Under the pieces are notes generated by a model. The model did no database searches, was not told the origin of the DNA, and was given only the letters and a program-made list of their open reading frames with translations. A program made the position numbers and the translations under genes. Of a stretch of 64,000 nucleotides of DNA, positions 46,983-58,677 are shown piece by piece; the stretch's first letter is position 1; every line of letters begins with the position of its first letter. The stretch lies in the NCBI GenBank assembly GCA_015501075.1, contig JADNYJ010000073.1, positions 1 to 64,000 of the forward strand. The letters run 5' to 3'. This DNA comes from Gymnopilus junonius (taxonomy: Eukaryota > Basidiomycota > Agaricomycetes > Agaricales > Galerinaceae).

Positions 46983-47271
46983 CATTCTTGGACAACGCCC
47001 AACTGAGAGACGCAACGACGAACTCTCCGAGCGCACTCTGGTCTTTACTCTGGTCTTCAGCATAAAAGAACTAGAATTACACAGATCGAATTACCATACA
47101 TAGCTGGAAGATGCAGTGAATTTTCGAATTTCAAAGTGGTCATTACGAGCTAGAGCGCCCAGTTGCGCGCGATGACACCGGCGGGATCACGACTGGTGGG
47201 AAATTAACATGTGACCGTGTCTTGATCAATTCTGAATCTCTTGTTTTTGAAGGGCTGTTTCTGCCAAGACC

Positions 47272-48240
47272 ATGCGCCCAACCCTGGCTTTCCTGAGTCT
47301 CTTCATTCGATGTGCTTCCGATGGCTTGTACGAAGTTGTTAACTCATAATAAACTTTGGATAACATGGCATGTGCCATCCTCGACAGGAGCGCCGGCGCT
47401 GCTGGAGCCAGGCACCGTTCCTTTTGCTATCGACTTTCGTCATTGTGACTAATTCTGTCCTATGCCCTAGGCTTACTGCTACAGCCCAAAATACTGATGA
47501 ATTGTGGAAGAACCTAGCGTTCAGATTTATCCCAAATGAATTTCATGTGCCACTGAACTGTTCTACTAGGGATCTATGATAATTTGTTCCTATGTCTTTT
47601 CAATTCCTGTCCTTGACGTGAGCTCTATGACCTTGGATTTCTCTACTACTGATTCGAAATTTACTTAGTTGTAGTAACTAAGGCACCGCTGGTCGGTAAC
47701 TCTATAACACCGCTCTGAGAGGTGCATAGGATCTTCCTAAGGCGACTTCAATAATGCACCTCACTCTCATGTCTTCCTTAATATGAAAAGGCAGGCATTG
47801 CTTGTACGTGGCGTTTAACATCTCGCAAATACATCAAGAATAGGATGCTGGACTTTCCAGCCCTTCAACGTCGTCCTTACAGACCTAACTTACGGCCAAA
47901 GGATCAGAACTTTCGTTTTGTTATGGGCCTTACCGGAGATGGAACGGCAAATACCATTGGGCTCGGATCAGATGGCGTGTATGTTTCTACCGGTAGGGAC
48001 TTTCGCTGCTATCGATCGGGTACTCAATGATTTTTGCACCAACGCTAGATGGTGCATTGATTGGCGCCTCAGATTAGTCGCTGATTTTACAGGCGATAGG
48101 CGTCCAGATATCGTAGGCATTCCAGGGTGGAAAAAGTTGTTGAGTGAAATTGCCTGCAACCAATACTGGAATGAACTGATGATATTTGTAACACAAGTGT
48201 TTCTGTGGGCTTCAATGATGGGCAGAAATGGGTAATATTT
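47272..48240 (+). pseudogene. Decayed secreted VCBS/FG-GAP repeat protein
   Basis: Several coding fragments lie on the plus strand in different frames. At 47272 an ATG opens a hydrophobic leader (MRPTLAFLSLFIRCAS). Near 47390 a reading APALLEPGTVPFAIDF follows a possible acceptor. At 47900-47990 comes MGLTGDGTANTIGLGSDG, at 48080-48130 VADFTGDRRPDIVGIPGW, and near 48200 TSVSVGFNDGQKW. The repeated TGD-x-x-D/N-I-G/V-G pattern is that of VCBS/FG-GAP beta-propeller blades, common in secreted fungal proteins. Stops and frame changes separate the pieces, and plain introns do not rescue all of them, so I call it a pseudogene. The leader assignment is the least certain part. Confidence 0.6.
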
Positions 48241-48569
48241 AACAAGTCACTTCCTTATCATTTGAACTCGTTTATGGTTATCAACATGTTCAAGGTGTAA
48301 GTAAGCATTTAATTCTTAATACAAGACCCTGACCTCGCTCCGCTTCGGCCAAAGACCAAAGAACGAGTCCAAGCGCAATGAGAGGAACAAAAAGATGGGA
48401 CAAAATGGGGGAGGAGCCAATAGACATACAGAATTCGCGACATCTGCTTAAGAATATACTCGAGTATATTGGACCAAAATTGAAATAATCTGCATAACAA
48501 GTCAGCCATGTTAGCTTTGCCCTGAGTCTCTAAGTACATTGGTAAGTAAGGATGGCATAGTGAGAATCA

Positions 48570-50306
48570 TCATGCAGTATTCATGTTGCCAACCTCATCC
48601 TCTCTTTCATCGTCATCCTCGCTTTCGTCAGAGTAGTTGTTGGTATCGACGGAATCGTCATCGTCATCATCATCATACTCTTCTTCACTCTCTCCCGGGT
48701 CATCTTCTCCCTCGTCTTCATCCTCATGAAATGATATCAAATCTATCCCACACGGCTTTTCATTAATTGACCAGGTAATAACTATCTCCATGCCGGCTTC
48801 CAAAAGATATTTGATTCGGGCAAGGGCTGATTTGGGTATTTTATACAGATCATCTTCTTTATAGTCACGTTCTGGCTGATAATCGACGTAAAATTCAAAG
48901 TGGCGCAAAGGTCGTCGATGAGGGTTCTTCAGTTCCGAAAGAGGACCAAACATGTAACTGATGTCGTTCCAAGAAAATCCGGGCCTTCGGGGCGCCTGAG
49001 GATCCCTATTGTTGAAATTAAATACACAGGTTAGAGATGTGAGGTTCGGGAGGAACACAGGCCGGTGGTCATCTTCGTCGGGAAAGGAGCGACACCAAGT
49101 CTCTGCTAAATACCTGAAAAATCTGCGTGGTTTGAAGTCGCAAATTTCTTGGGGAACAAGGTAGAGTGTCTCCAAAGAAGGAATGTCTTGCAGGAAGGAA
49201 ACCATTTTTCTCCAACTGGGAAAGTAAGTATGGACTAGTTTAAGTTCCTTCAAATGGCCGTCAGAACGCTGGATCAGGTCAGATAGTGCACGGCTCGGAA
49301 GTACGTGTATAGTAATGAAGGTCAATTTCTCGATGGACGGAAAGTCGAGGCCGTCCAACAAGACATCCATGGCTTCGTCTTCGAACTGTCCAAACTTGAT
49401 TTGAAAGTCATTAAGTCCGTGCTGGATAATGTTGTTGATAGGACTTGGGTCTACATTGACTGCACGCGAATAAGTGACAGTCTTGATATTTGGGGCTCGT
49501 TTGAGGAGTTCAACCATTTCGTCGATGTCAATATTTGCCACACCAATCGCTCTGACATTTTGCCAGTTGATGCGCACTGATTCCAAGCTGAAATGGGCCA
49601 GCTCGACATCGACGAGATTCGGAGATAAGGTAAAGTCCAAGTGGCTATAACCAGGAACAACGTCCTGACTATCGCCTTGAAGTCGCAGGGAATGAAGAGC
49701 AGGCATGGGCAAATTTCCAATCAAAAAAGGGAAGAAGGAAGACGGAAGCCACGAGATATTGAGAGAATCCCAGCGGGCGGAGTGATGTTGGATAATATCG
49801 CCAACTTTGTTCAAGACATTAAGAGATGAGCTAAGAGATGCCGCTCGATACTGCGCTGAGTCGTTTACGCATACATGGATTGTCAAAGGCAAGGAACGTG
49901 ATCTATCCACGCATTCTCTGGCAAATAAAATGGCTGTCGCAATGTGTGGGGAATCAAGCATGATGAAAATGAAGGTCCACAATCTGGAAGTTGACTGCGC
50001 GATATGCCTCCAGCGTCGACATGTACCGCTCACCCGTAATGGTGTCGTGGCTCTTTCTTGCAGATATTTCGATGGATATCCTTCTCCGTACTCTTCGGGG
50101 TCGAAGAAAAAGGAGATGTATGGGATACTGAACTCAAAGATGGTGGATATTATGTCTCCAGACAGTCGGGTCGTAAAATCACGACGACGATCCATCACGA
50201 TCCTTCGTTCCGAATAAGGTGTCCGCCAAAATATAGGTGTACGAGGAAAAGAGGGACAGTTGAGGCCAATAATAACCTGCTGATAGAAGTTGTCAGCAGA
50301 AGGCAC
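48570..50306 (-). CDS. F-box/LRR-like protein with acidic C-terminal tail
   Basis: A single 578-codon frame. The region around residues 39-80 (MDRRRDFTTRLSGDIISTIF, then a spacer and VSGTCRRWRHIAQSTSRLW) fits the F-box pattern of mushroom proteins: a short helix with I-x-x-I-F, then V-C-x-x-W-R-x-x-A. The rest has regularly spaced Leu/Ile-rich strands (FLIGNLPMPALHSLRL, LVDVELAHFS, LKELKLVHTY, LETLYLV) like degenerate leucine-rich repeats. The last 60 residues are strongly acidic (EEEYDDDDDDDS). Such proteins are expected to be substrate adaptors of SCF ubiquitin ligases through Skp1; the target is unknown. The ATG at 50306 precedes the F-box by about 38 residues; the ATG opening MDRRRDF is an equally good start. 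Confidence 0.8.
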   Translation of the reverse strand: MPSADNFYQQVIIGLNCPSFPRTPIFWRTPYSERRIVMDRRRDFTTRLSGDIISTIFEFSIPYISFFFDPEEYGEGYPSKYLQERATTPLRVSGTCRRWRHIAQSTSRLWTFIFIMLDSPHIATAILFARECVDRSRSLPLTIHVCVNDSAQYRAASLSSSLNVLNKVGDIIQHHSARWDSLNISWLPSSFFPFLIGNLPMPALHSLRLQGDSQDVVPGYSHLDFTLSPNLVDVELAHFSLESVRINWQNVRAIGVANIDIDEMVELLKRAPNIKTVTYSRAVNVDPSPINNIIQHGLNDFQIKFGQFEDEAMDVLLDGLDFPSIEKLTFITIHVLPSRALSDLIQRSDGHLKELKLVHTYFPSWRKMVSFLQDIPSLETLYLVPQEICDFKPRRFFRYLAETWCRSFPDEDDHRPVFLPNLTSLTCVFNFNNRDPQAPRRPGFSWNDISYMFGPLSELKNPHRRPLRHFEFYVDYQPERDYKEDDLYKIPKSALARIKYLLEAGMEIVITWSINEKPCGIDLISFHEDEDEGEDDPGESEEEYDDDDDDDSVDTNNYSDESEDDDEREDEVGNMNTA

Positions 50307-51694
50307 ACCCTCTAGATAGTCTGTTAATCGAGATCCGAATTAATCCCAGAATCCACGTTGATGAATTGATTCAGTGCTTACCTGCTCTGTGACGTAAAGC
50401 CTCGTCCACAAGTGTAGCTTGAAAGTGGGAGGATTTGGGCCGAAGAAACAGAGCAAAAGGTCAATTTGAAGCTCGTTGGCGATTCTGACGAGTCGAGACT
50501 TTATATTTCAAGTGGAGGGTCTTATCGATCAATTATCGATTTTCCAAAATCGTGTTTTGTCGGAAGATTTTCTGCTACTACTCCATATATGGAAGCCTTC
50601 CAACTTTCCAAGAGCCACTTTATTCTCACCGGCGAACCTGTAACGTGTTGAGGAATCATGCTTACATTTGAAAACCAGCTGCACGTAGAAAACACAAGTC
50701 AAGAATTTAAACGGCGAGTCGGAGTGAAAATTCATCGACATCACGCGTCACCTTTGAAACACAGTCACGTGCCGTCCCGTCATTGATCAATCGTGATACC
50801 ACATCCAGAGCGTAAAAGCTTTTGTCAACTAAGAGTAGGCAAAAATTACTTATTACTTAGAAGAAGCGGTACAAGGCATAAATGAGGCGATGACTGGGGT
50901 CGTTGCTAGGACACGAAGGTAGAAAGTTGTTTTTACATAGATTGTTTCGGCGTGGCCAAGGCGTGGCTCAAGCCCAAGTTGAGCCCAAGTGTAGGCGGCT
51001 GTTAACTTCATGCACGTCAAAGTCACTTTAGTCCTGTATTTTCTGCTCAGAAACTCCCTTGCTCCTGCGCTACAGGAGTGTTGAAATAGAAAGTGGAGGA
51101 GCTGTAACGAAGACGACAGCACAACAAGAAACATGAGCCTGCCGTCGTAAGGCGTGCCGAAATACTTCCGAATGGAAAACCACTTAAAACAATTGTGACT
51201 TGGCGAGACAGTTGGAGACAACAAGAAAATATAAACAATTTTGAGAACAAGGAAAAGAAGCTCCCAACCCGCAGAGAGGGCCCCGAACACCCAACACTGC
51301 TTCACGTTGTAGCGCACACACGAAAATATGGAGAGCGGAAATCCGGAAAAGCACGTCCCTACGTGTTTCGGCTGTGAAGCTATGCCCACAAAACGCGTGG
51401 ATGCAACATTTTTCTTCGTCTGTAGTCCAAACACAGTGGACACACACAGAGACAATAAGGGTCGGATGACGGTGATATCCGAGATTGGCCAGGATTGTGT
51501 GGCAATTTGCGCCCGAAGCCTGGGTAAAAATGTCAATCAAGCGATGAAAAACTAAAAACTATTTGATTAAAATCCATTGTTCGAGCGATTGAGACGAGTC
51601 ATGTTTTGTAGTGCAGTAAAAGGCGTGAGGGAACCCCCTTGAGAGGCACTCGAGTGGCGTGGACAACACGTTGCCCAGGAATTACGGCCGGGTT
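50307..51694. other. Intergenic region without a confident gene
   Basis: An open frame of 227 codons lies on the minus strand at 51536-50853. Its composition (Phe/Leu/Ser/Cys-rich, no domain, no nearby introns) does not persuade me that it is real. The left part should hold the promoter of the F-box gene starting at 50306. Confidence 0.45.
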
Positions 51695-51701
51695 TATAAA
51701 A
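51695..51701 (+). promoter_or_regulatory. TATA box of the Ser/Pro-rich gene
   Basis: TATAAAA about 100 bases upstream of the ATG at 51799, followed by a CT-rich leader. This is a typical strong fungal promoter layout. Confidence 0.65.
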
Positions 51702-51798
51702 GGGGTGTGTGGATGGAATTCCCTTTCTTTCTTCGCCCCCCCACAATAACTCCACCATCCCCACCCCGTTTTCAACAACCAAATATCCCTGCGCTATT

Positions 51799-53962
51799 AT
51801 GACCGACAATTACGGTTTCACGTATACTGATTACCTCCAGATGTCATTTGAGATGGAAGGTAAACGTTGAGCCACACTTTCCGTTGTCCTGCGTTATTCA
51901 CGCATTACTGCTCAGCTCTTCAGGCCTTCGAAAGCCAGCCTTTCTCCCTTATTGCGAGCAATGAGGCTGTAGCAGACTTGTTCATTCCGAAGCGCTCACC
52001 ACAGTTGCTGTCTGTCGAGGAGCTAGGCCACGAACAGTCAATTCAGTCGGTGTCTGAGCAAGAACCACACACCATCCCTGCCATCATCGACTACTCGGCC
52101 TTGATGGCCGAATTCCAGAAATATTGGGAGTTTTCGTCACCAACCTATCCTGCTCCTCGTTCCTCTCCGTCTTCTCCATCTTCCTCTTCTCCACTGAGCG
52201 AGACCGAGCGAATAATGCTTGATATGCTGAAATCGATGCGCACTCTGGAGAAAATCGAACGAGAAAAGAGGATTTTGAACTCGGCCATGCAAGCGCCCGT
52301 CGCATTCCCTGGCGAGTACCCCACTGACAACAATTTCGGACCACTGCCCTATTTCTGGGCTTCTTCCCCCTCGGCTTTTTCTCCATTGCACTGTCCTCCA
52401 TCCCTCTCGTCGCCCTCCTCTGCTTCACCCACCGCTTCCTGCCCTTCTGCATCGCCTGACAATAATTTCAGCCAGTTTTCGTACTTGTCTTCTTCTTCTT
52501 CCTCGGGATCATCTCCAGCATCCTCCTCTTTTCCCCCGTCATCGTCTCCTTCCGCTGGTTCTTATACTTCTTCCACCTCTGGATCGCCCCCAGCATCGGC
52601 ATTTACGCCAACGCCGCAAACTGTACAGTACACATCTTCTCTACCTTTTTCTTCCGGAACAATGAACCCCGCTGATATGTTCATTCATCCCGTAACAATG
52701 CACGGTCCATCCTTCAACACTCATCAACCAATTCACAACTTCGCTCCCCATACTGCTCCTTCATACCAAATGAACGTGGGATATGGCTACACCCCAGCTC
52801 CTGCAGCCTCGATGCCACACGCCCAAACCCCAATGGGCGGGAATTACAACAACAGGAACTATAATTATGGGGGGAACACCAACATGAACACCGGCGTCTA
52901 CTCCACAGGTTATTACCCCCAGGACCCTCGGACAGGTACTTACTTTCTAGCTGCACAAGTAAAATAAAGATGCTGATAAACTGCTTTGACGTATTAGTCG
53001 CCGCAAACGTCGGTCAACATTACCCTGTCCCAGCACCACCCCCTCATCCAATGCACCAGCAATCCCACTTCACTGCGCCAGAAAGAACCGAGTCCAAGAA
53101 CTACGATTATCCGCAGCCCCGAAACCCTGAACAACGTCGACTTCGACAGTTGCGCCCTCCATCATCCGACATGCCGTCAACTGCTAATCACCATGCGGGC
53201 CCTTCCTCCTCCTCCTTTGCCACCACACAACACAACTACGTGGGGTACGACATGCCGCCGCAGTCACAGGGCCCTCATGTTCGCCAACCAGGTCCTCGAT
53301 CGGATAGATTCCAGCCTTACGAAAGGCCCAGGACCGACGATCGGGGAAGGCGTACCCAAGTCCAACCACTCCCCTCGCCAAAATGCAGGGGATCGCATAC
53401 TCAATACCAGACAACACACGGTTCCATTCTCCACCATGGAGAGACGGGACCTCGAAAAAACGATAAATTTGACCGCCGTGACAGAGCTGGATCAAATTCC
53501 TGCTCCAAAGAACCTTTTGTTGAGCAAGGTTATCCACGCACGTCACAGCCCAGCCAAAGGTAAGTCATACTAGGCTCCGCCTCTCGAGATTGGAGACTGA
53601 AATCTTTATTTCACTACAGCGGGCTGCAAGAAACGCAGCCAGTCACCCCCCACAGACGTCCATCCAAGCCATCCAATGCAAGCGAATTAGAATGGAGGGC
53701 GGACAATATGATGATATCACCTCCAAGCCGTGAGGAAGTCGAACAAGAGCAGAAATTGACCGACGTGAAACGCACCAACTGTACAGGAAGACGGGAGAAG
53801 AAGAAGAAGACCGGTGCAGTGATGAGGAACGAGCGTGCAGGGGATAATTTTGTTACGGTCAGCGGGAGAGTTATGTGAGTAATTGGCATTTGGACGCTTA
53901 ACCTTCTAGATGTACTGATACTGGGTCATATTCTTTGCAGCCCTGACGAAGAGCAACAGTGA
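51799..53962 (+). CDS. Low-complexity Ser/Pro/Tyr/Asn-rich protein, unknown function
   Basis: Five exons (51799-51859, 51916-52935, 52998-53559, 53620-53874, 53941-53962) join to 639 codons with consistent phases and consensus introns of 55-66 nt. The N-terminus MTDNYGFTYTDYLQMSFEME is followed by one short charged helix near residues 125-150 (ETERIMLDMLKSMRTLEKIE). Long Ser/Pro tracts come next, then a Tyr/Asn/Gly-rich stretch (NNRNYNYGGNTNMN), a Gln/Pro/Arg-rich region and a basic TGRREKKKKTG before the end PDEEQQ. There is no signal peptide, membrane segment or known domain. The composition suggests an intrinsically disordered, perhaps nuclear or condensate-forming protein (inference only). 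Confidence 0.75.
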
Positions 53963-55120
53963 GAGGATGGCTGGGATCTGTTTCGAGACGAGAGGAGGTA
54001 GATAGAAGATAAAACTTCTTCGCATCCATATCAGTATCGGTCCGTGGGAACATCTCCCAGGACGATCAGATGAGCTGTCTGCATGAGTAATCAACGTTTT
54101 ATTTTCCCCTTTCTCTCTCTTTTTCTTTCTCTCTCGTGTACTTGTATCATGCGTTTCGCTGTCTTTCTTTCTTGCTGAATTCTGTATCTATATTTCTGAT
54201 ATCGTGTACGCAAAGAAATTGTGCTTCTTTTTTGGCTTTATTTTGTGTTAAATATCCAGTTCTCCTCCAGAGTCCTTCTTATATTTTGTTTTGATAAGGT
54301 GGGAATAAAGAGAGACGCAACATCAATATCATAGTTATTCAAGTTCCGGGAGGTCGACCTCTCTGAACACAAGAAAGTGATGCAGACATGCCGAGTCCAA
54401 AGTCTAGACTCAGAGGGACGCCGATTTAGACTCCGGTTGAATCCTAGAGCTCGACACTTGGAGCACCTTCCTATCCACAACTACCAGAGCCTACGATGTT
54501 GGCTCTGAACTAGCGACGATATTTATCTGCACCTCTTGCCGTTTCTCTTTACTCTGTTGGATTACGAAACTTTCAAAAATCGGAACCGTATTCTCTTTGA
54601 GAGATGCCATCGCAACTCGGGACGCCAGTCACTACTGTTTAATAACTTCGAATCTTCGATTTAAATTTTCTCTTGCTTTCAAGCTATGCTTTCTACTGGA
54701 AAATGTCGGGGAGACTCTGGTTTACCTTTCCTATTCCTGCATGCAACCTTGTCTTCCGAACTCAACGGTACTGCTTCCCAAGCAGTTCCGATTTCAAATA
54801 AAGGACAAAGGTCGGGGGTACTGGTCGACAAAGGCTAGGTTCAGAATCGATTCGCTAAAGTGTGCCTAGGTGAAGCTGGTTTCCATTCCTGTGGCTCCGA
54901 GTCCTTGAATGTCGTTCACAAAGAGTTTTCAACGGTTATCGACAAAGGCTGAGATGAATCCGCCATAGTATAGTGTGGCTGGGAGCACTTGCCTTTGCTG
55001 CTTCTGGGTTTCGTCCTCTTTGATGCCTTTGACAAAGAGTTTACGGGTTTTTAAACTGGCCACATTCTTGTTTCTCTGTACTTCTCTACCGCTACCCTTG
55101 TCGTTCACAGTCCTCTGGTT
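53963..55120. other. Intergenic region
   Basis: The first ~200 bases are probably the 3' UTR of the preceding gene (T-rich with TTTCTTTCT runs near 54110-54180). I see no gene in the rest; short frames on both strands look like noise. Confidence 0.55.
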
Positions 55121-56233
55121 ATGTCGCCCCATTCGTCCCAGACAGATAACAATGACTTCAGTAGTAACCTCCAGAGGCCTCGCGCGCCAGCGATTCAGGA
55201 TCTGGACTTCCAAGAACCATCGGAGCATGACGTGCAATATGCCATGTATCCCAGCACGATACCGTTGCAAAGTAATCAATACCAGGCGGGGCTACCCGCT
55301 TTTCAACAACATCCAGCGCCTCCTTTTATAATTCACGTCCAGAAACATCAGCTTACTCCCAATCTCAGTATATTGTCCCAGACCAATCGCCTTCTACGAG
55401 CCATCAGCCTCCCCACAACTTCGAGTACCGAACTCTTCAAGTCTCGGCTCAGCCACCAATTTCCACCCTAGGTCCTGCATCTACTTCTGCCATCAAGGGA
55501 GACCCTCGCCAATATCAGCATGTTATCGACACGCGCCAGGTCATTTCCTCCTCCCAATTTGACATTATGAACAAATTTGAATTCAAAATGCAGCAACCCA
55601 CCCAACCTAGCGACAAGTCATTTGAACCAGGTGAATCCTTGATACTTCCACGAGCGCCAGGTCTAGGGCCGGATATTTCGCGGGACGGGATGGCAGTGAT
55701 GACGGTCCCTCGGCTGCCTGAATTTTCGAGCAAAGACCTCTTCCATGTTATCAAGTTTTCTGTCAAGGGAATGCCTGGCCCATATATTCATGAGTTGGCT
55801 CGGGATACGGTTAGAGTTGATGGAGCTAATGACCGCGTCTTTGAGGTTTTCGGGTGGAAGACCATCAAATTCCAAATTTCCGTTAGTCCTTGGATAGATT
55901 GTTACTTTCAAATTACTAACATTCATTATTATCAGTGGCATGGTTTGGCCAACCTATGCGTCGAGATGAGTTGGCAAGTATCATTGCCTCACAAATTTAT
56001 CAGTTTTTGTGGGATGTGCAGCATGGTAAAATCACTGTAAGTACTACCAATGTCTATTAGTTCAATATATCATTCTAATCCTCCTTCGCATTTCACAGCA
56101 AGGGACCGCGATCGTCAAAGGGAAAGTGAGCAGATCATGGGATATCAAGAAGATCAATATTGGCCGTCTTCGTCTTCTCGCCATGAATTATTATATCTCT
56201 GATTGGGTTCCCGTACTGGCTCTTGATAATTGA
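55121..56233 (+). pseudogene. Broken hypothetical gene (conserved-looking C-terminal domain)
   Basis: The frame opens at 55121 (MSPHSSQTDNNDFSSN) and is Gln/Pro/Ser-rich to about 55325. The good reading then shifts one frame (NSRPETSAYSQSQYIVPD), and another shift leads to the frame of FEFKMQQPTQ. The C-terminal domain reads GPYIHELARDTVRVDGANDR, VFEVFGWKTIKFQIS, an intron near 55880-55936, then RRDELASIIASQIYQFLWDV after another one-base shift. After an intron starting about 56039 it ends GKVSRSWDIKKINIGRL to the stop at 56231-56233. A similar arrangement (GPY…R-D…ND-VF…GW…R-x-x-L-A…) occurs in uncharacterised basidiomycete proteins, from memory. The shifts may be true inactivation or consensus errors. 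Confidence 0.6.
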
Positions 56234-56358
56234 CAAATGCTTTCCCTATTGTCCGCTACACTTTCTATACATATATTTTAATGCTAAATCGGTTTTCTGA
56301 TGCCTATTATTACAATAATCCTGCTTGTAATTTACATTTTGCATGCCCATCCTCCTAA

Positions 56359-56550
56359 ATCACTGAAAAAGAGGTCCAGATTTCGGGTAATGATAGTATC
56401 GTGCGCACTGCGCAGCGATATCTTGGTGATATGCTGCGAGTCTGGGGCAATTTGCTTGGCGCCGCAGCTTCCGCCCTTACTGTACAGGATATATTTGCTA
56501 ATTATAAGTCTTTGATTGTGAATATATCAAGTCCGTTCAGAACGGTTTGA
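56359..56550 (+). pseudogene. Orphan coding-like fragment without start codon
   Basis: A 63-codon open stretch between two stops reads, in part, IVRTAQRYLGDMLRVWGNL then GAAASALTVQDIFANYKSL. Its composition is amphipathic and protein-like, unlike the surrounding AT-rich DNA, but no ATG, intron or neighbouring exon links it to a gene. It may be the remnant of a transferred or retroposed gene. The family is not recognised. Confidence 0.35.
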
Positions 56551-56627
56551 TGTCGTCACATGCATGTTTGATTTGCGCAGTTATCTCAACATCCACCTGC
56601 GCAGGTCTCGAATATTTATCGCATCAA

Positions 56628-56634
56628 TATAAAG
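56628..56634 (+). promoter_or_regulatory. TATA box of the DUF7330-like gene
   Basis: TATAAAG about 55 bases upstream of the ATG at 56688, followed by a C/T-rich stretch (CTCGTCGCTTTACTCGTTCC). Confidence 0.6.
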
Positions 56635-56687
56635 GTACTGGCCGGCTCTAGCTCGTCGCTTTACTCGTTCCACCTCGATCGTCGATC

Positions 56688-58396
56688 ATGATTTACTCAG
56701 ATGATGCGCCTTCCAATAGTTCTAAGCAAAATCAAGCCAGTCAGCAACCTCGACGAGAGGACCCACCTTCATATTCAGGACCTCAGGCGTATCCTCAGCC
56801 TTATCCACAGGTTCGATCCTACCCTCAGTTCTATAGCTACGTTGTGGGCGTAGTCACTCCAGAACCAGCAGGCCTACGTTTCATAAAGGCCTTCTTGGTG
56901 GCTGTTTTCATCTGGCTGTTGCTTAGCCTCCTTGTGCGAACTTCTGTCACTGCTTTGCATGGAGGTCACTGGCGCGGAAATTGGGTAAGTTCTCAAGTTT
57001 TCCTATAGCGTATGTCTACATTTTGAGTTACATAGATTGACGGGGCTTTTATGAAGGGAGATTACAGTTACGATGTTCCTCAAGGCGTCACTCTTCAGCA
57101 GTGTGTTCAGGGCTCGGAATGGTCACTGACAAGTCTGGCAACGCCTTCGTCAGCCCTGATCGATATCGCACAGACCAACACAGAGATACACGAACAGTCC
57201 CTGCAGTCCAAGACTTCATTCGACCTCCCTCTTTCTTCCGAGACCCTTTTCTTTCTTACTCGGGGTCAGTTACTAGGGGGCATCCTCCATGTGGAAACGT
57301 CTCCAAACCAAGCTCAAGATTCTGCGAAAGTAAATATCGTCATCCGCTATGATCGTCCAGAGCTCCGTGATTTGACCAAGGCCTGCGTGCTGTCTCGACG
57401 TCAAGGTGAAAACGGGATTGGCGTCTTTGTGAGTTATCCTCTCTCGTAAGTGGTCCACGCAGTTCTCACAGGTGCATATCAGGCACCTATATGGCGTCGC
57501 TATCCAGGAAGCAGATACTCTATCCGATTTGAAATGACGATCATTCTTCCAGAGCCCACAAGGAGCTCTGCTCCTTTTGTGATCAAGAATTTCGAAACCG
57601 ACATACCCAACAGTGCTCATATGCTGGACGATTTGAATGGCTTGGCGTCTTTTGATTCTATTTCTTTGCGAGGTTCAAATGGAATTATCAAAGCGGACGT
57701 AAGTTTTATTTTCGCCCAATCCGCTCATAACAAAATGAACTCAAGAATTCTTTTATATATAGTCTTTGAATGCAACGAAAGGAAAAATCCACACTAGTAA
57801 CGGCGGAATATCAGGGAAGTTTCACTCAACGCATGAACTTGTCCTGGAAACGTCCAATGGTCCCATAAAAGTCGCAGTTGAATTGGAGAGTGATGAGTCA
57901 TCTCCATCTTTGAAGGCTCGTACCAGCAATGGGTCCGTCCTCTAAGATTTCACCTCGTAACGCTACTAATTCTACGCAATGCATTATCAGACTTGTTGAA
58001 GCCGGTGTCAGTTTACTCTCAGCCTCAGCATCTGGGGGTACCTTCGACGTTTCACTAAGAACCTCAAATGCTCCCTTGCGAGCGTCATTCCGTGATTCTC
58101 CCGTGGACTCACACCTCAAATTTGAGGCGACAACCTCGAATAGCCCTGCATTTGTCTCTCTCAACCCTGCTTACGAAGGCAGCTTCCATCTGCGTACCTC
58201 TTCCAGTGAGGGTCCCGCTATCCGTCGGAGGTCTGGCATTGAAGACCCTACAGGGAAAGGAAGGAGTAGGCAGGTTGTATATAAGCTTATTGGGAAGAAG
58301 GAATCGATTGGCGATATATACTGGGGGGACAAGAAAACGCCGAATGGGATGGTGGACGTGCGCACTTCAAATGGGCATCTGTCGCTGGAGGTATAA
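56688..58396 (+). CDS. DUF7330-type single-pass membrane protein
   Basis: Five exons (56688-56984, 57036-57428, 57483-57698, 57763-57932, 57991-58396) join to 493 codons. The first ~60 residues are Pro/Gln/Tyr-rich and cytosolic-looking. One membrane helix follows at about residues 65-85 (FIKAFLVAVFIWLLLSLLVR). The large remainder is beta-rich with repeated S-N motifs: FETDIPNSAHMLDDL, LRGSNGIIKAD, IHTSNGGISG, VLETSNGPIK, ARTSNGLVEAG, LRTSNAPLRA, TTSNSPAFVSL, VRTSNGHLSLEV. This series of T-S-N-G/A/S-P/x-I/V repeats is characteristic of the DUF7330 domain of mushroom fungi (family name from memory). Function is unknown; the repeats suggest a beta-helix or stacked-strand surface domain. The donor of intron 4 (GTCCGT) is weak. 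Confidence 0.8.
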
Positions 58397-58677
58397 TCAA
58401 AACTGCTCTACAAAGACTAGCAACTTTAAACCAGCATTGCTGGATCGTTGAAAAAGAAATGTAATACATCATATCAGCATCATATGTACTATCTTATACA
58501 CTAATCGATAGCATGGTGTAGAGTAAATTATGAACTTTCTCCCTGAAAGGTTAAGTATACCCTTCTTCAAGTCAAACAGGTCCGTCTAAAGAAAGCGGTA
58601 CAGCTGTCATGAAAGGGGGTGAGATAATAAGCTCTACTATATAGCAACATATTCTATGCGTGGTAAATGACATTAAA
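58397..58677. other. Short intergenic region between convergent genes
   Basis: This is the shared 3' region of the DUF7330-like gene and the Suv3 gene; it holds their terminators and UTRs. No other feature seen. Confidence 0.6.

Noticed and set aside
50853..51536. 227-codon minus-strand frame
   Set aside because: Composition and lack of any motif, intron or promoter make it no better than chance.
52084..52452. Antisense frames within the Ser/Pro-rich gene
   Set aside because: Complement of Ser/Pro codon runs in a gene supported by five phase-consistent exons.
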